This document shows positions 1 to 5,494 of a stretch of 6,511 nt of DNA, in pieces (the stretch's first letter is position 1; each line of letters starts with the position of its first letter). The translations under genes and the position numbers were made by a program. The DNA comes from Oscillospiraceae bacterium. GTDB lineage: Bacteria > Bacillota_A > Clostridia > Oscillospirales > JAAYXM01. The stretch is taken from contig JAFQVE010000042.1 of NCBI GenBank assembly GCA_017408185.1, forward strand, positions 1 through 6,511. The letters are read 5' to 3'. The notes beneath the pieces are model-generated. The model ran no database searches, was not told the origin of the DNA, and saw only the letters and a program-made list of their open reading frames with translations.

Positions 1-986
1 TCTGCCATATTAATCATATTGCGGACAAGGCGGTTTGTCGTCGCGCACGAGCCTGAGAAGCAGCTTCTGTCCGGAACCTTTGCAACGCCGTCCTCGATAA
101 TAACATCAGTAAAGCCATACGTTTTTTCCGCGCCGTCCGGAAGTCCGGCAAAACGGGTTGCATCCGTAACAATTGCTATGCGGTCAAGCCCCTTGTGCTT
201 AACGGCAAACTTGAGAAGCGATGCCGGCAGGTGCTTTCCGTCCGCGATAAGCTCAACGTCCATACCGTCCAACATATATGCTGCCTCGACGATACCTGCG
301 TAGCGATATGCATTCTTGCGGTGAACAGTGCTTGTGCAGGAATAAAGGTGTGTTACGCAGTTGAACCCGAGGTCATACATCTCCATAATGCAGTCGTAGT
401 CTGCGTCGGAGTGACCGATCGAGAGCTGAATACCCGCGTCGCGGCAAGCACGCGCAAATTCCTTTGCGCCCGGAAGCTCCGGTGCCGCACTCCAGCGGTT
501 TATCATATCGCCGTAGCGCTCAATGAGCATTGTGTATTCTTCTTTATCAAAATCGCGGATAAGCGGACCCTGTGCTCCCGCCTGATTCCTTGAAAAATAC
601 GGTGCCTCCAAATGAATACCGGGGATGTATGCGCCCTTGGTATTCTTTTTTTGCACCTCACGGAAGTTCTCGAACATCTTGACATAATCCTCGGTCGACT
701 TTGCAGATGCGGTGCCAAGAAGTGTGGTTGTTCCGAACTTTGCGTGATTTTCTGCCATAGTAAGCGCATCCTCGACGCTGTCCTCAAAGCGCGTTCCGAA
801 GCCGCCGTGAACATGGATATCAATAAATCCCGGGGAGATGTACTTTCCGCCCGCATCGTGAAGCACGTCATATTCGCGCTCGTCACGTGTTACAGCGATG
901 ATTTTCTCGTCCTTAGTGTAGACGGAAACACCGTCAGCAATTGTGTTGCCGAGAATAACCCTGCCGTTTGTAAACTTATGTATCAT
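1..986 (-). CDS. nagA: N-acetylglucosamine-6-phosphate deacetylase-like amidohydrolase (C-terminus off left edge)
   Basis: Predicted cytosolic metal-dependent deacetylase of the NagA family, which converts GlcNAc-6-phosphate to glucosamine-6-phosphate plus acetate in amino-sugar and cell-wall recycling. The 328 visible codons show the amidohydrolase metal site: PGFIDIHVHGG (H58, H60), HLEAP with E127, IGHSDA (H192), VTHLY (H213), IADGKH (H252) and the catalytic Asp of VTDAT (D275), then FSGSCATTNRLVRNM near the edge. NagA proteins usually have about 380-390 residues, so some 50-60 are missing to the left. The start ATG at 986-984 follows a weak GGATG-type ribosome site; an in-frame GTG lies three codons upstream. 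Substrate-side motifs are atypical: LYSCTST where classical NagA has LFNAM, and HLEAP for HLEGP, so the exact substrate is less certain than the family. A hairpin and a candidate promoter upstream suggest separate transcription from the ATP-grasp genes. Confidence 0.9.
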   Translation of the reverse strand, partial: MIHKFTNGRVILGNTIADGVSVYTKDEKIIAVTRDEREYDVLHDAGGKYISPGFIDIHVHGGFGTRFEDSVEDALTMAENHAKFGTTTLLGTASAKSTEDYVKMFENFREVQKKNTKGAYIPGIHLEAPYFSRNQAGAQGPLIRDFDKEEYTMLIERYGDMINRWSAAPELPGAKEFARACRDAGIQLSIGHSDADYDCIMEMYDLGFNCVTHLYSCTSTVHRKNAYRYAGIVEAAYMLDGMDVELIADGKHLPASLLKFAVKHKGLDRIAIVTDATRFAGLPDGAEKTYGFTDVIIEDGVAKVPDRSCFSGSCATTNRLVRNMINMA

Positions 987-1018
987 ATTAATCACATCCA
1001 ATTAATAATTTCATATGT

Positions 1019-1047
1019 ATAATAATACAAACCCGCAGAAAAAGCAA
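1019..1047 (-). promoter_or_regulatory. Candidate promoter of the nagA-like gene
   Basis: Reading on the minus strand, TTGCTT (1047-1042) and TATTAT (1024-1019) are separated by 17 bases. The -10 matches the sigma-A consensus at five of six positions, the -35 at only three. The -35 would lie in the distal arm of the preceding hairpin. The leader to the ATG at 986 would be about 25-27 bases. This is a weak call based only on consensus and position. Confidence 0.35.
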
Positions 1048-1055
1048 GCTTTTTC
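1038..1055 (-). terminator. Terminator-like hairpin after the second ATP-grasp gene
   Basis: A perfect 7-bp stem GAAAAAG / CTTTTTC with a four-base loop begins 6 bases after the stop codon of the ATP-grasp gene at 1062-1859. On the minus strand the 3' arm is itself T-rich (CTTTTTC), but no T-run follows it, so it is a weak intrinsic terminator, or one that acts in both directions. Its position between two units supports the call. Confidence 0.5.
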
Positions 1056-1061
1056 CGTGTG

Positions 1062-1859
1062 TTATTTCAAAGAAGCAAGATAGTCTACAAACATCGCAAC
1101 AATGTCCATGTCGTGCGTAGCATAAAGCATACGAGAGCCGACAACGTCCTCGATCTCATTTATAACCGGCTTTCCGTTATGGTACATTATATCAATGCCG
1201 CAATAGTCAAACGGCAGAAGATTGCAAACGCGCTCTGTAAGGGAGCGCTCGGCATCGGAAAGAGCTTTCGCCTCAACCCTTCCGCCGAGGGAAAAGTTTG
1301 AGCGGAAATCACCCTCCGCACTGCGAAGCACCGCCGCAACCGGCTCACCGCCGAGGATGTACACGCGCATATCCCGTCCTGTTTCAGTGGCGAGCGGCTG
1401 GATAACATATTCATCCGGCGCGATTTTTTCACGAGCCCGGGCATATTCCTCATCGTTATGGATTAACGTAACGTTTGCCCCGCCGTGTCCGCAGCATGGC
1501 TTTATAACCGCCGGATATTGCTCAATTTCCGGCGGAGTGTCCTCCGGCAGCGCAGAAACCCACGGTATTACGGGGATGTTGTTTGCGTGGAGAAATTCAT
1601 ATGTCCGCGCCTTGTTGTTGCAAATTTCAGAAACGCGCGCAGAGTTTACGCACCGCACACCACGCTGCTCAAGCTTTTTCGATACATCCGGCCGCATTGC
1701 GCGCACTACCGCAAGGTCAGGTTTCCCTTCGGGAAGTCCGTCATCACACAAAACCGGAATAAATTCAATATTCCTCGATTTTCCGCGCGCGATGTGCATA
1801 TTGATATACTCGCGGTTGCGCTCTGCCCCCGCCTTTTCATATACAAGCCATACTGTCAT
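1062..1859 (-). CDS. RimK-like ATP-grasp protein, EIED variant (second of pair)
   Basis: Predicted cytosolic ATP-grasp ligase of 265 residues, related to RimK/LysX enzymes that activate a carboxylate as acyl-phosphate and join it to an amine. Visible landmarks: an N-terminal pre-ATP-grasp domain (about 1-80) ending in RCVNSA (69-74); VIKPCCGHGG with the ATP-binding lysine K120; GRDMR (161-165); GDFRSNFSLGG (183-193), which is typical of RimK-like enzymes; GIDI with D223; and NEIEDVVGSRM with E235. RimK has E-x-N at this last site, whereas here it reads E-I-E (E237 replaces the Asn), so catalytic competence is likely but unproven. It is clearly paralogous to the neighbouring 287-residue protein (CVNSA, GRD.R, GDFRSN and LGG shared). 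Start ATG 1859-1857 is preceded by AAAGGAGA. It is the last gene of the permease/ATP-grasp unit. Substrates are unknown; glutamate or another amino acid is only suggested by the family. Confidence 0.85.
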   Translation of the reverse strand: MTVWLVYEKAGAERNREYINMHIARGKSRNIEFIPVLCDDGLPEGKPDLAVVRAMRPDVSKKLEQRGVRCVNSARVSEICNNKARTYEFLHANNIPVIPWVSALPEDTPPEIEQYPAVIKPCCGHGGANVTLIHNDEEYARAREKIAPDEYVIQPLATETGRDMRVYILGGEPVAAVLRSAEGDFRSNFSLGGRVEAKALSDAERSLTERVCNLLPFDYCGIDIMYHNGKPVINEIEDVVGSRMLYATHDMDIVAMFVDYLASLK

Positions 1860-1870
1860 CTGTCAGATAT

Positions 1871-1878
1871 TCTCCTTT
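1871..1878 (-). promoter_or_regulatory. Ribosome binding site of the second ATP-grasp gene
   Basis: AAAGGAGA on the minus strand lies 11 bases upstream of the ATG at 1859, a somewhat long but usable spacing. It follows a strong intergenic hairpin, which may affect its accessibility. Confidence 0.6.
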
Positions 1879-1896
1879 ACTGATAATCTTGTTTGC

Positions 1897-1927
1897 GATA
1901 ATACCCCCGCTTCGCGGGGGTATTATC
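1897..1927 (-). promoter_or_regulatory. Strong 14-bp hairpin between the two ATP-grasp genes
   Basis: A perfect 14-bp inverted repeat, GATAATACCCCCGC / GCGGGGGTATTATC, with a three-base loop fills the gap between the ATP-grasp genes and overlaps the TGA stop (1926-1928) of the upstream one. Neither strand has a T-run after it: on the minus strand the next bases are GCAAACAAG. It therefore does not look like a standard intrinsic terminator and is better read as a processing, stability or attenuation element that sets a different level for the second gene. A copy of the outer arm (TGATAAT, 1881-1887) lies just before the ribosome site and could pair alternatively. Confidence 0.7.
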
Positions 1928-2789
1928 AGTTACATTTGCCTATAATATGCTCTGCAATGCAGGCTGCAAGGTCAACGCCCGTGCAATCATATGTGCTTTT
2001 GAAATGAGCGTTTGAATTGACCTCACACAAAAGCGGGCCGTACTTTCCGAAAAGAATATCTATACCTGCAAAGTCAAGTCCCAATCTTTCAGCTGCCTCA
2101 AGTGCAAGCTCACATTCTGCATCACTCGGCGAATACGGCAGTGTGCTACCACCGAGAGTGACATTGCTGCGAAAATCTCCGTTTTTGCTCTCGCGAAGCA
2201 TTGCCGCGCACACCCGCCTGCCTACCACATTTATGCGGATATCGCGTCCGAAGCTTTCCTCTATGAGCTGCTGAAAAAGAAGCGGCACGCTCTGATGTTC
2301 GGTTGTGATTTTCAAAAGCTCGTCGAAATCACGCGCAAGATATACCTGCGCACCGAATGAGCCGCAAACCTCCTTAACCACAATCGGAAAACCAAGCTTT
2401 TCGGCAACGGACGTGAGAAACGACGTATCAGTAAACCCGATATTGGGGAACGTCATCGGTGCTATTATTGTTTTGGGACATGGAATATCGCCGAGTGCAA
2501 GATGCATTTTTGCTTTATCATCACATTTTTCAATCGCATCCGCGGAATTTACGCACAAAATACCCTTTTTTTCAATTGCGCGTGCAAGCGACACATCCTT
2601 ATCCCAGAAGAGGACAAAATCCGGCTTCTCGCGAAACGGAATATCCTCACCGTGAATGTGGCAAAGGGAGGAATTAGTATAGAGCGAGAGGGAAACCTCT
2701 CGCTCTGAGAATGCAGTTTCAAGCCGCGAATATATATCGCGGAACTTCTCTGTTGCCAGGAAGTTATTTACAACAAGCGCACCCTTCAT
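1926..2789 (-). CDS. RimK-like ATP-grasp ligase, EVNSN type (first of pair)
   Basis: Predicted cytosolic ATP-grasp carboxylate-amine ligase of 287 residues in the RimK/LysX group. Landmarks: N-terminal domain about 1-85 ending in LCVNSA; CDDKAKMHLAL (89-99) at the entry to the ATP-grasp fold; VVKEVCGSFGA with K139; FGRDIR (180-185); GDFRSNVTLGG (204-214); GIDIL with D244; and CEVNSN with the metal ligands E256 and N258, all matching canonical RimK positions. The chosen start, ATG 2789-2787, opens MKGALVVNN, where the fold begins. The frame stays open to 2876, but that stretch lies inside the permease gene. The permease stop is 7 bases upstream, and GGTGAT overlapping it serves as ribosome site, which implies translational coupling and a shared transcript. 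The product could be a modified amino acid, dipeptide or modified protein; the sequence does not say which. Confidence 0.88.
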   Translation of the reverse strand: MKGALVVNNFLATEKFRDIYSRLETAFSEREVSLSLYTNSSLCHIHGEDIPFREKPDFVLFWDKDVSLARAIEKKGILCVNSADAIEKCDDKAKMHLALGDIPCPKTIIAPMTFPNIGFTDTSFLTSVAEKLGFPIVVKEVCGSFGAQVYLARDFDELLKITTEHQSVPLLFQQLIEESFGRDIRINVVGRRVCAAMLRESKNGDFRSNVTLGGSTLPYSPSDAECELALEAAERLGLDFAGIDILFGKYGPLLCEVNSNAHFKSTYDCTGVDLAACIAEHIIGKCN

Positions 2790-2793
2790 TTTG

Positions 2794-2799
2794 TTATCA
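2794..2799 (-). promoter_or_regulatory. Ribosome site overlapping the permease stop codon
   Basis: On the minus strand the permease ends in TGGTGATAAC, and the ATG of the first ATP-grasp gene follows 7 bases after the TGA. GGTGAT-like pairing to the 16S 3' end is placed at the stop codon itself. This supports 2789 as the real start and suggests that translation of the ligase depends on ribosomes leaving the permease. Confidence 0.5.
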
Positions 2800-4056
2800 C
2801 CAGAAAAGCCATACGAGAATATATCCCGAAAGCACGGCAACAAGCGTGAACGGAACGCCGATGCGCATAAAGTCACGCGTTTTTACCTCGTGTCCCTCAC
2901 CGCGGAGAATTCCGATACCCGTGATGTTTGCCGATGCACCGATGGGGCTTAAATTTCCGCCGAGCGTTGCGCCGACGAGAAGCCCGAACGCAAGAAGAGT
3001 CGGCTCCATGCCAAGCTGTGAGGAAAGGCTCATAACAACAGGAAGCATCGTTGCAACATACGGGATGTTGTCAATAAACGCCGAGAGAAGGACTGATGCC
3101 CATACAATGACGCTATAGATTACGAACTTGTTGTTGCCAAGCTTTAAGAAAAGCTGACTTATTGCGTCGATAACACCCTTGTCCTCAATTCCTGCAATAA
3201 CAACGAAAAGACCTGCAAGAAGACCGAGAGTGAAAAAGTCAATTTCCTTGAACACATCGCGGATGACGGTTTTGTTCTTCTTGAAAATAAGCTCACGAAG
3301 AACACCAATCACCATAAGCGCCATACAGATGTATCCGTTGGTTTCTGCGGGCTTTTCGGGAATAAACGATGCAACAATGAGAAGAACAATGGTTCCCACA
3401 AGAAGAACGGTCGGGAAATAATCACGCACTTCTGTGCGGTTGTGCGACTCTATCGGCTGCTTTTCCTTTCTGAAAAGCCACATAAGGATGAGGGCAGATG
3501 CAACCGCACCCGTCTGAACAACCCAGAAAAGACCGGGGGCACCCTTGTACCAGAAGAAGTCAAGGAACGTCATATCAAGTGCGCCGCCGAGAAGGATTGA
3601 CGTGGTATCTCCTACGAGCGTTGCCGCACCCTGAAGGTTTGACGAAACGGCAATTGAGATAATCATTGCAACGGGGTTTATCTTAAGCTTTTTTGCAATA
3701 TCAAGCGCAACGGGCGCAATCATAAGCACCGTTGCAACGTTGTCAACAAACGCAGAAATTATCCCGGCAAAAAGAGAAAGCCAGACAACTGCCCATTTAA
3801 CGTTGGGGACTTTGTCAATAATAATATCTGCAAGAAGGTCTGGCATCTTGGACTCGATGAAAAGATACACAGTACCCATCGTACCTGCAATCATCATAAG
3901 AACATTCCAGTCAATCGCGCCCCATATATCGGGAAGCGTGAAGCGGCACATTACCGAAAACACGACGGCAGAGCCTATTGCGATATACGGGCGCAGCTTC
4001 TGGAAAGTGAATAGCAGAACGTATGTAATACCAAAAACTATCAGTGCGGGAACCAT
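2797..4056 (-). CDS. ArsB/NhaD-type permease (ion transporter superfamily)
   Basis: Polytopic inner-membrane permease of 419 residues, related to the ArsB, NhaD and SLC13 families. Two inverted-repeat halves are evident. The first has SAFVDNVATVLMIAP (101-115) and SSNLQGAATLVGDTTSILLGG (138-158). The second has SAFIDNIPYVATMLP (325-339) and GGNLSPIGASANI (366-378). These paired SAF-D-N and re-entrant loop motifs form the transport site in the superfamily. Hydrophobic stretches span the whole length (roughly 10-12 helices), with a charged cytoplasmic loop near 196-213. It is full length, starting at ATG 4056-4054 with AAAGGAGTT 8 bases upstream. It heads a unit with two RimK-like ATP-grasp genes. 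Members of this superfamily move arsenite, Na+/H+, citrate, dicarboxylates or other anions; no arsenic genes are nearby, so arsenite is not favoured and the substrate is open. Confidence 0.88.
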   Translation of the reverse strand: MVPALIVFGITYVLLFTFQKLRPYIAIGSAVVFSVMCRFTLPDIWGAIDWNVLMMIAGTMGTVYLFIESKMPDLLADIIIDKVPNVKWAVVWLSLFAGIISAFVDNVATVLMIAPVALDIAKKLKINPVAMIISIAVSSNLQGAATLVGDTTSILLGGALDMTFLDFFWYKGAPGLFWVVQTGAVASALILMWLFRKEKQPIESHNRTEVRDYFPTVLLVGTIVLLIVASFIPEKPAETNGYICMALMVIGVLRELIFKKNKTVIRDVFKEIDFFTLGLLAGLFVVIAGIEDKGVIDAISQLFLKLGNNKFVIYSVIVWASVLLSAFIDNIPYVATMLPVVMSLSSQLGMEPTLLAFGLLVGATLGGNLSPIGASANITGIGILRGEGHEVKTRDFMRIGVPFTLVAVLSGYILVWLFW

Positions 4057-4064
4057 TTAAAAGC

Positions 4065-4073
4065 AACTCCTTT
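4065..4073 (-). promoter_or_regulatory. Ribosome binding site of the permease gene
   Basis: AAAGGAGTT on the minus strand lies 8 bases before the permease ATG at 4056. It is a near-consensus site and fixes that start. Confidence 0.8.
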
Positions 4074-4093
4074 ATTTTTACAAATCTTTATAC

Positions 4094-4102
4094 AGTATAC
4101 CA
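4094..4102 (-). promoter_or_regulatory. Extended -10 promoter of the permease/ATP-grasp unit
   Basis: TGGTATACT on the minus strand is an extended -10 (TG-N-TATACT, five of six matches to TATAAT). No good -35 is seen, as expected for extended -10 promoters. The start of transcription would be near 4087, giving a leader of about 30 bases that contains the ribosome site. The element is part of the inverted repeat described next. Confidence 0.5.
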
Positions 4103-4126
4103 TAAGCATAGGCGAAATGGTATACT
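4094..4126. promoter_or_regulatory. 10-bp inverted repeat over the permease promoter, probable operator
   Basis: AGTATACCAT (4094-4103) and ATGGTATACT (4117-4126) form a perfect inverted repeat with a 13-base spacer, so equivalent bases are about two helical turns apart. One arm contains the permease -10 element; the other places an identical extended -10 on the plus strand. This geometry suits a dimeric repressor covering the promoter. The regulator is not in the window and its family is not identified. Confidence 0.5.
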
Positions 4127-4129
4127 TTA

Positions 4130-4172
4130 GCCATATTTTCCGGCTTCCGGCAAAGCCGGAGAGGAAAATGGC
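4130..4172. repeat. Long imperfect hairpin upstream of the permease promoter
   Basis: GCC (4130-4132) and ATTTT (4135-4139) pair with AAAAT (4165-4169) and GGC (4170-4172), with a two-base bulge. The inner arms CCGGCTT (4140-4146) and AAGCCGG (4153-4159) pair around a six-base loop. Neither side has a T-run, so it is not an ordinary terminator. On the plus strand it would sit at the very 5' end of any transcript from the mirror-image -10. Function unknown. Confidence 0.55.
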
Positions 4173-4176
4173 ATTA

Positions 4177-4209
4177 AAACAAAATAATAACTGCTTTTGC
4201 AGCTATTAT
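4177..4209 (-). terminator. Intrinsic terminator downstream of ridA
   Basis: On the minus strand ATAATA, one mismatch, CTGC, loop AAAA, GCAG, mismatch and TATTAT form a 10-bp stem (4184-4209), followed directly by a T-rich tail, TTTGTTTT (down to about 4177). This is the most typical terminator in the window and separates ridA from the permease unit. Confidence 0.65.
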
Positions 4210-4231
4210 ACCATAATACGGCAAGATATGC

Positions 4232-4274
4232 AAGAAAAAGACGCTTGTACGCATCGCATTTGTCGCTTTTTCTT
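4232..4274 (-). terminator. Hairpin overlapping the ridA stop, probable first terminator
   Basis: AAGAAAAAG (4232-4240) and CTTTTTCTT (4266-4274) are perfectly complementary over 9 bp, and two further base pairs form beyond a one-base bulge. The large inner loop weakens it. On the minus strand the second arm reads CTTTTTCTT and gives a T-rich end. It begins within the TAA stop of ridA. The symmetry would let it work in either direction. Confidence 0.45.
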
Positions 4275-4644
4275 ATACTTCCGCAATCGCTTCAACTTCG
4301 ATAAGTACGCCTTTGGGAAGTTTCGAAACCTCAACGCACGAGCGTGCCGGATACGGCGCTGAAAAATATGCTTCATAAATCTGATTTACTTTTGCAAAAT
4401 CGTCCATATTCTGAATAAACACAGTTGTTTTTATCGTTTTAGCAATGCTCGTTCCCGCTGCCTCAAGCAAATTCTTGAGATTTGTAAAAACCTGATTTGC
4501 CTGTGCCTCAATCCCGTCCGGAATTTCTCCCGTCAATGGATTGACGGGTATTTGCCCCGATGTGAATAACATATTGTTCGTTACAACCGCCTGTGAATAC
4601 GGTCCGACAGCCGCCGGTGCATTGTTCGTCTGTATTTCTTTCAT
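4273..4644 (-). CDS. ridA: RidA family 2-iminobutanoate/2-iminopropanoate deaminase
   Basis: Full-length cytosolic RidA (YjgF/UK114) protein of 123 residues, the usual family length. It hydrolyses reactive imine/enamine intermediates released by PLP enzymes such as threonine dehydratase to 2-oxoacids and ammonia, and acts as a trimer with sites at subunit interfaces. Visible markers: GPYSQAV (14-20), FTSGQIP (27-33), NLKNLLEAAG (55-64), and the signature PARSCVEVSKLPKG with the substrate-carboxylate-binding arginine R101, followed by E116 in IEVEAIA. Both are the residues expected in the active RidA subfamily. The start ATG 4644-4642 has AAGGAG 9 bases upstream. It lies 70 bases after the SDR gene without an obvious terminator between, so co-transcription is possible; terminator-like hairpins follow. 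Confidence 0.95.
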   Translation of the reverse strand: MKEIQTNNAPAAVGPYSQAVVTNNMLFTSGQIPVNPLTGEIPDGIEAQANQVFTNLKNLLEAAGTSIAKTIKTTVFIQNMDDFAKVNQIYEAYFSAPYPARSCVEVSKLPKGVLIEVEAIAEV

Positions 4645-4714
4645 TTTCTTTTTCTCCTTGTCTATTTATTCGTTTTTATTAAAATTATTACTAAAACATT
4701 GCCCTTCACGATTA

Positions 4715-5419
4715 TCACATAAACGGTTCTTTGGTTTCTCTGTGAAGCTCTATTTCATCTGCAACCGAGGCGCTTTTGCGCATCTTTATAAGATACATAA
4801 CCGTTTCTGCTATATCCTCCGGAAGAAGCATCCCCTCGCCCGTAAGGTCCGGTCTGGATATCTTTACCATATCGGTAAATACCGCCCCCGGGCTTATTAC
4901 GTGGACTCTTACACCCTTTTTGTAATATTCCTTGCTAAGTGCCTTACTGAAACCAAGCAACGCATGCTTTGACGCGGCATACGAACTTTGCAGGGCATAT
5001 CCCTGGTGCGCGGTTACGGAAGCGATATTGATAATCGTTCCGCAGGAGGACTTCATAAGATACGGAAGTGCTGTTTTACACATAAGAAACGGCGCTCTTG
5101 CGTTAGTCGCCATAATCTCATCGTATTCTTCCATGGAAATTTCCTCAAAAGCCTTTGACTGTGCAATTCCCGCATTGTTAATCAGAAAATCAACTCCACC
5201 GTAGACGGCAACGGTTTTGTCAAATACTTCTTTTATGTAATTATCATCGCAGATATCCCCGGGGAGAATAAGGCATTCTCTTCCGTTTGCTGTCTTCCTG
5301 AGTTTCGCTTCATTTCGTCCCATCAAAACAAGCTTGAACCCGCAGGAAAAGAGCGCCTCTGCTATCGCTGAACCGATTCCGCCCCCTGCACCCGTTATAA
5401 TACAAACTTTATTTTTCAT
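4715..5419 (-). CDS. Short-chain dehydrogenase/reductase (classical SDR)
   Basis: Predicted soluble NAD(P)-dependent oxidoreductase of 234 residues with a complete classical SDR motif set: cofactor loop TGAGGGIG (9-16), D55, NNAG (81-84), N106, catalytic S134, Y147 and K151 (YAASK), and SPGAVFTDM (176-184). Arg35 after the second strand (LMGRN) hints at NADP(H) preference. The C-terminus (DEIELHRETKEPFM) lacks the usual DGG tail of FabG and resembles YdfG-like/3-hydroxy-acid dehydrogenase-type tails, so FabG or a bile-acid hydroxysteroid dehydrogenase is not the favoured reading. The exact substrate is unknown. Two in-frame starts are each preceded by AAAGGTG: 5446, adding nine residues (MKRKLKGDG), and 5419. 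I chose 5419 because SDRs normally begin a few residues before the first strand. Confidence 0.87.
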   Translation of the reverse strand: MKNKVCIITGAGGGIGSAIAEALFSCGFKLVLMGRNEAKLRKTANGRECLILPGDICDDNYIKEVFDKTVAVYGGVDFLINNAGIAQSKAFEEISMEEYDEIMATNARAPFLMCKTALPYLMKSSCGTIINIASVTAHQGYALQSSYAASKHALLGFSKALSKEYYKKGVRVHVISPGAVFTDMVKISRPDLTGEGMLLPEDIAETVMYLIKMRKSASVADEIELHRETKEPFM

Positions 5420-5424
5420 TCCAT

Positions 5425-5460
5425 CACCTTTTAGCTTTCTCTTCATTATCCGACACCTTT
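5425..5460 (-). promoter_or_regulatory. Tandem AAAGGTG ribosome sites with two in-frame ATG starts
   Basis: AAAGGTG at 5460-5454 lies 7 bases before the ATG at 5446, and a second AAAGGTG at 5431-5425 lies 5 bases before the ATG at 5419. Both starts are in the same frame. The second site extends to AAAGGTGAT, a better match to the 16S 3' end. The true start of the SDR cannot be decided by these sites alone. Confidence 0.45.
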
Positions 5461-5462
5461 AC

Positions 5463-5494
5463 TATAATTTTGTCAAGTTGGGGACAAAATTATA
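5463..5494. promoter_or_regulatory. 12-bp perfect inverted repeat upstream of the SDR gene, probable operator
   Basis: TATAATTTTGTC (5463-5474) and GACAAAATTATA (5483-5494) form a perfect inverted repeat with an eight-base spacer. The right arm contains a consensus TATAAT on the minus strand, the left arm a TATAAT on the plus strand. The repeat would cover the -10 and the start of transcription of the SDR gene, which fits a repressor operator; a 5'-leader hairpin is the alternative, but its lack of GC pairs makes that weaker. Confidence 0.5.

Noticed and set aside
1897..1927. Hairpin between the ATP-grasp genes as a full intrinsic terminator
   Set aside because: There is no T-run on either strand, and a ribosome site and related gene follow directly, so complete termination is unlikely.
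1222..2007. Long plus-strand open frame of 261 codons
   Set aside because: It overlaps two clearly conserved ATP-grasp genes and the hairpin between them on the other strand, is rich in Ser/Arg/Thr as expected of an antisense shadow, and has no recognisable domain.
2790..2876. Upstream start (2876) for the first ATP-grasp gene
   Set aside because: The extra 29 residues do not resemble the family, lie wholly within the last permease codons plus the short gap, and the ATG at 2789 has a suitable ribosome site at the permease stop.
2797..4056. Permease as a dedicated arsenite pump (arsB)
   Set aside because: The fold matches the ArsB/NhaD superfamily, but no arsR, arsA, arsC or arsD is nearby and the neighbours are ATP-grasp ligases, so the specific name is not supported.
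4645..4714. Separate promoter between the SDR gene and ridA
   Set aside because: The gap is AT-rich with TAATAAT-like words, but no convincing -35/-10 pair was found; co-transcription with the SDR is the simpler reading.
4715..5419. SDR as a bile-acid hydroxysteroid dehydrogenase
   Set aside because: Only the neighbouring hydrolase suggests it. The C-terminal tail differs from BaiA-type and FabG-type enzymes, and no steroid-specific motif can be identified.
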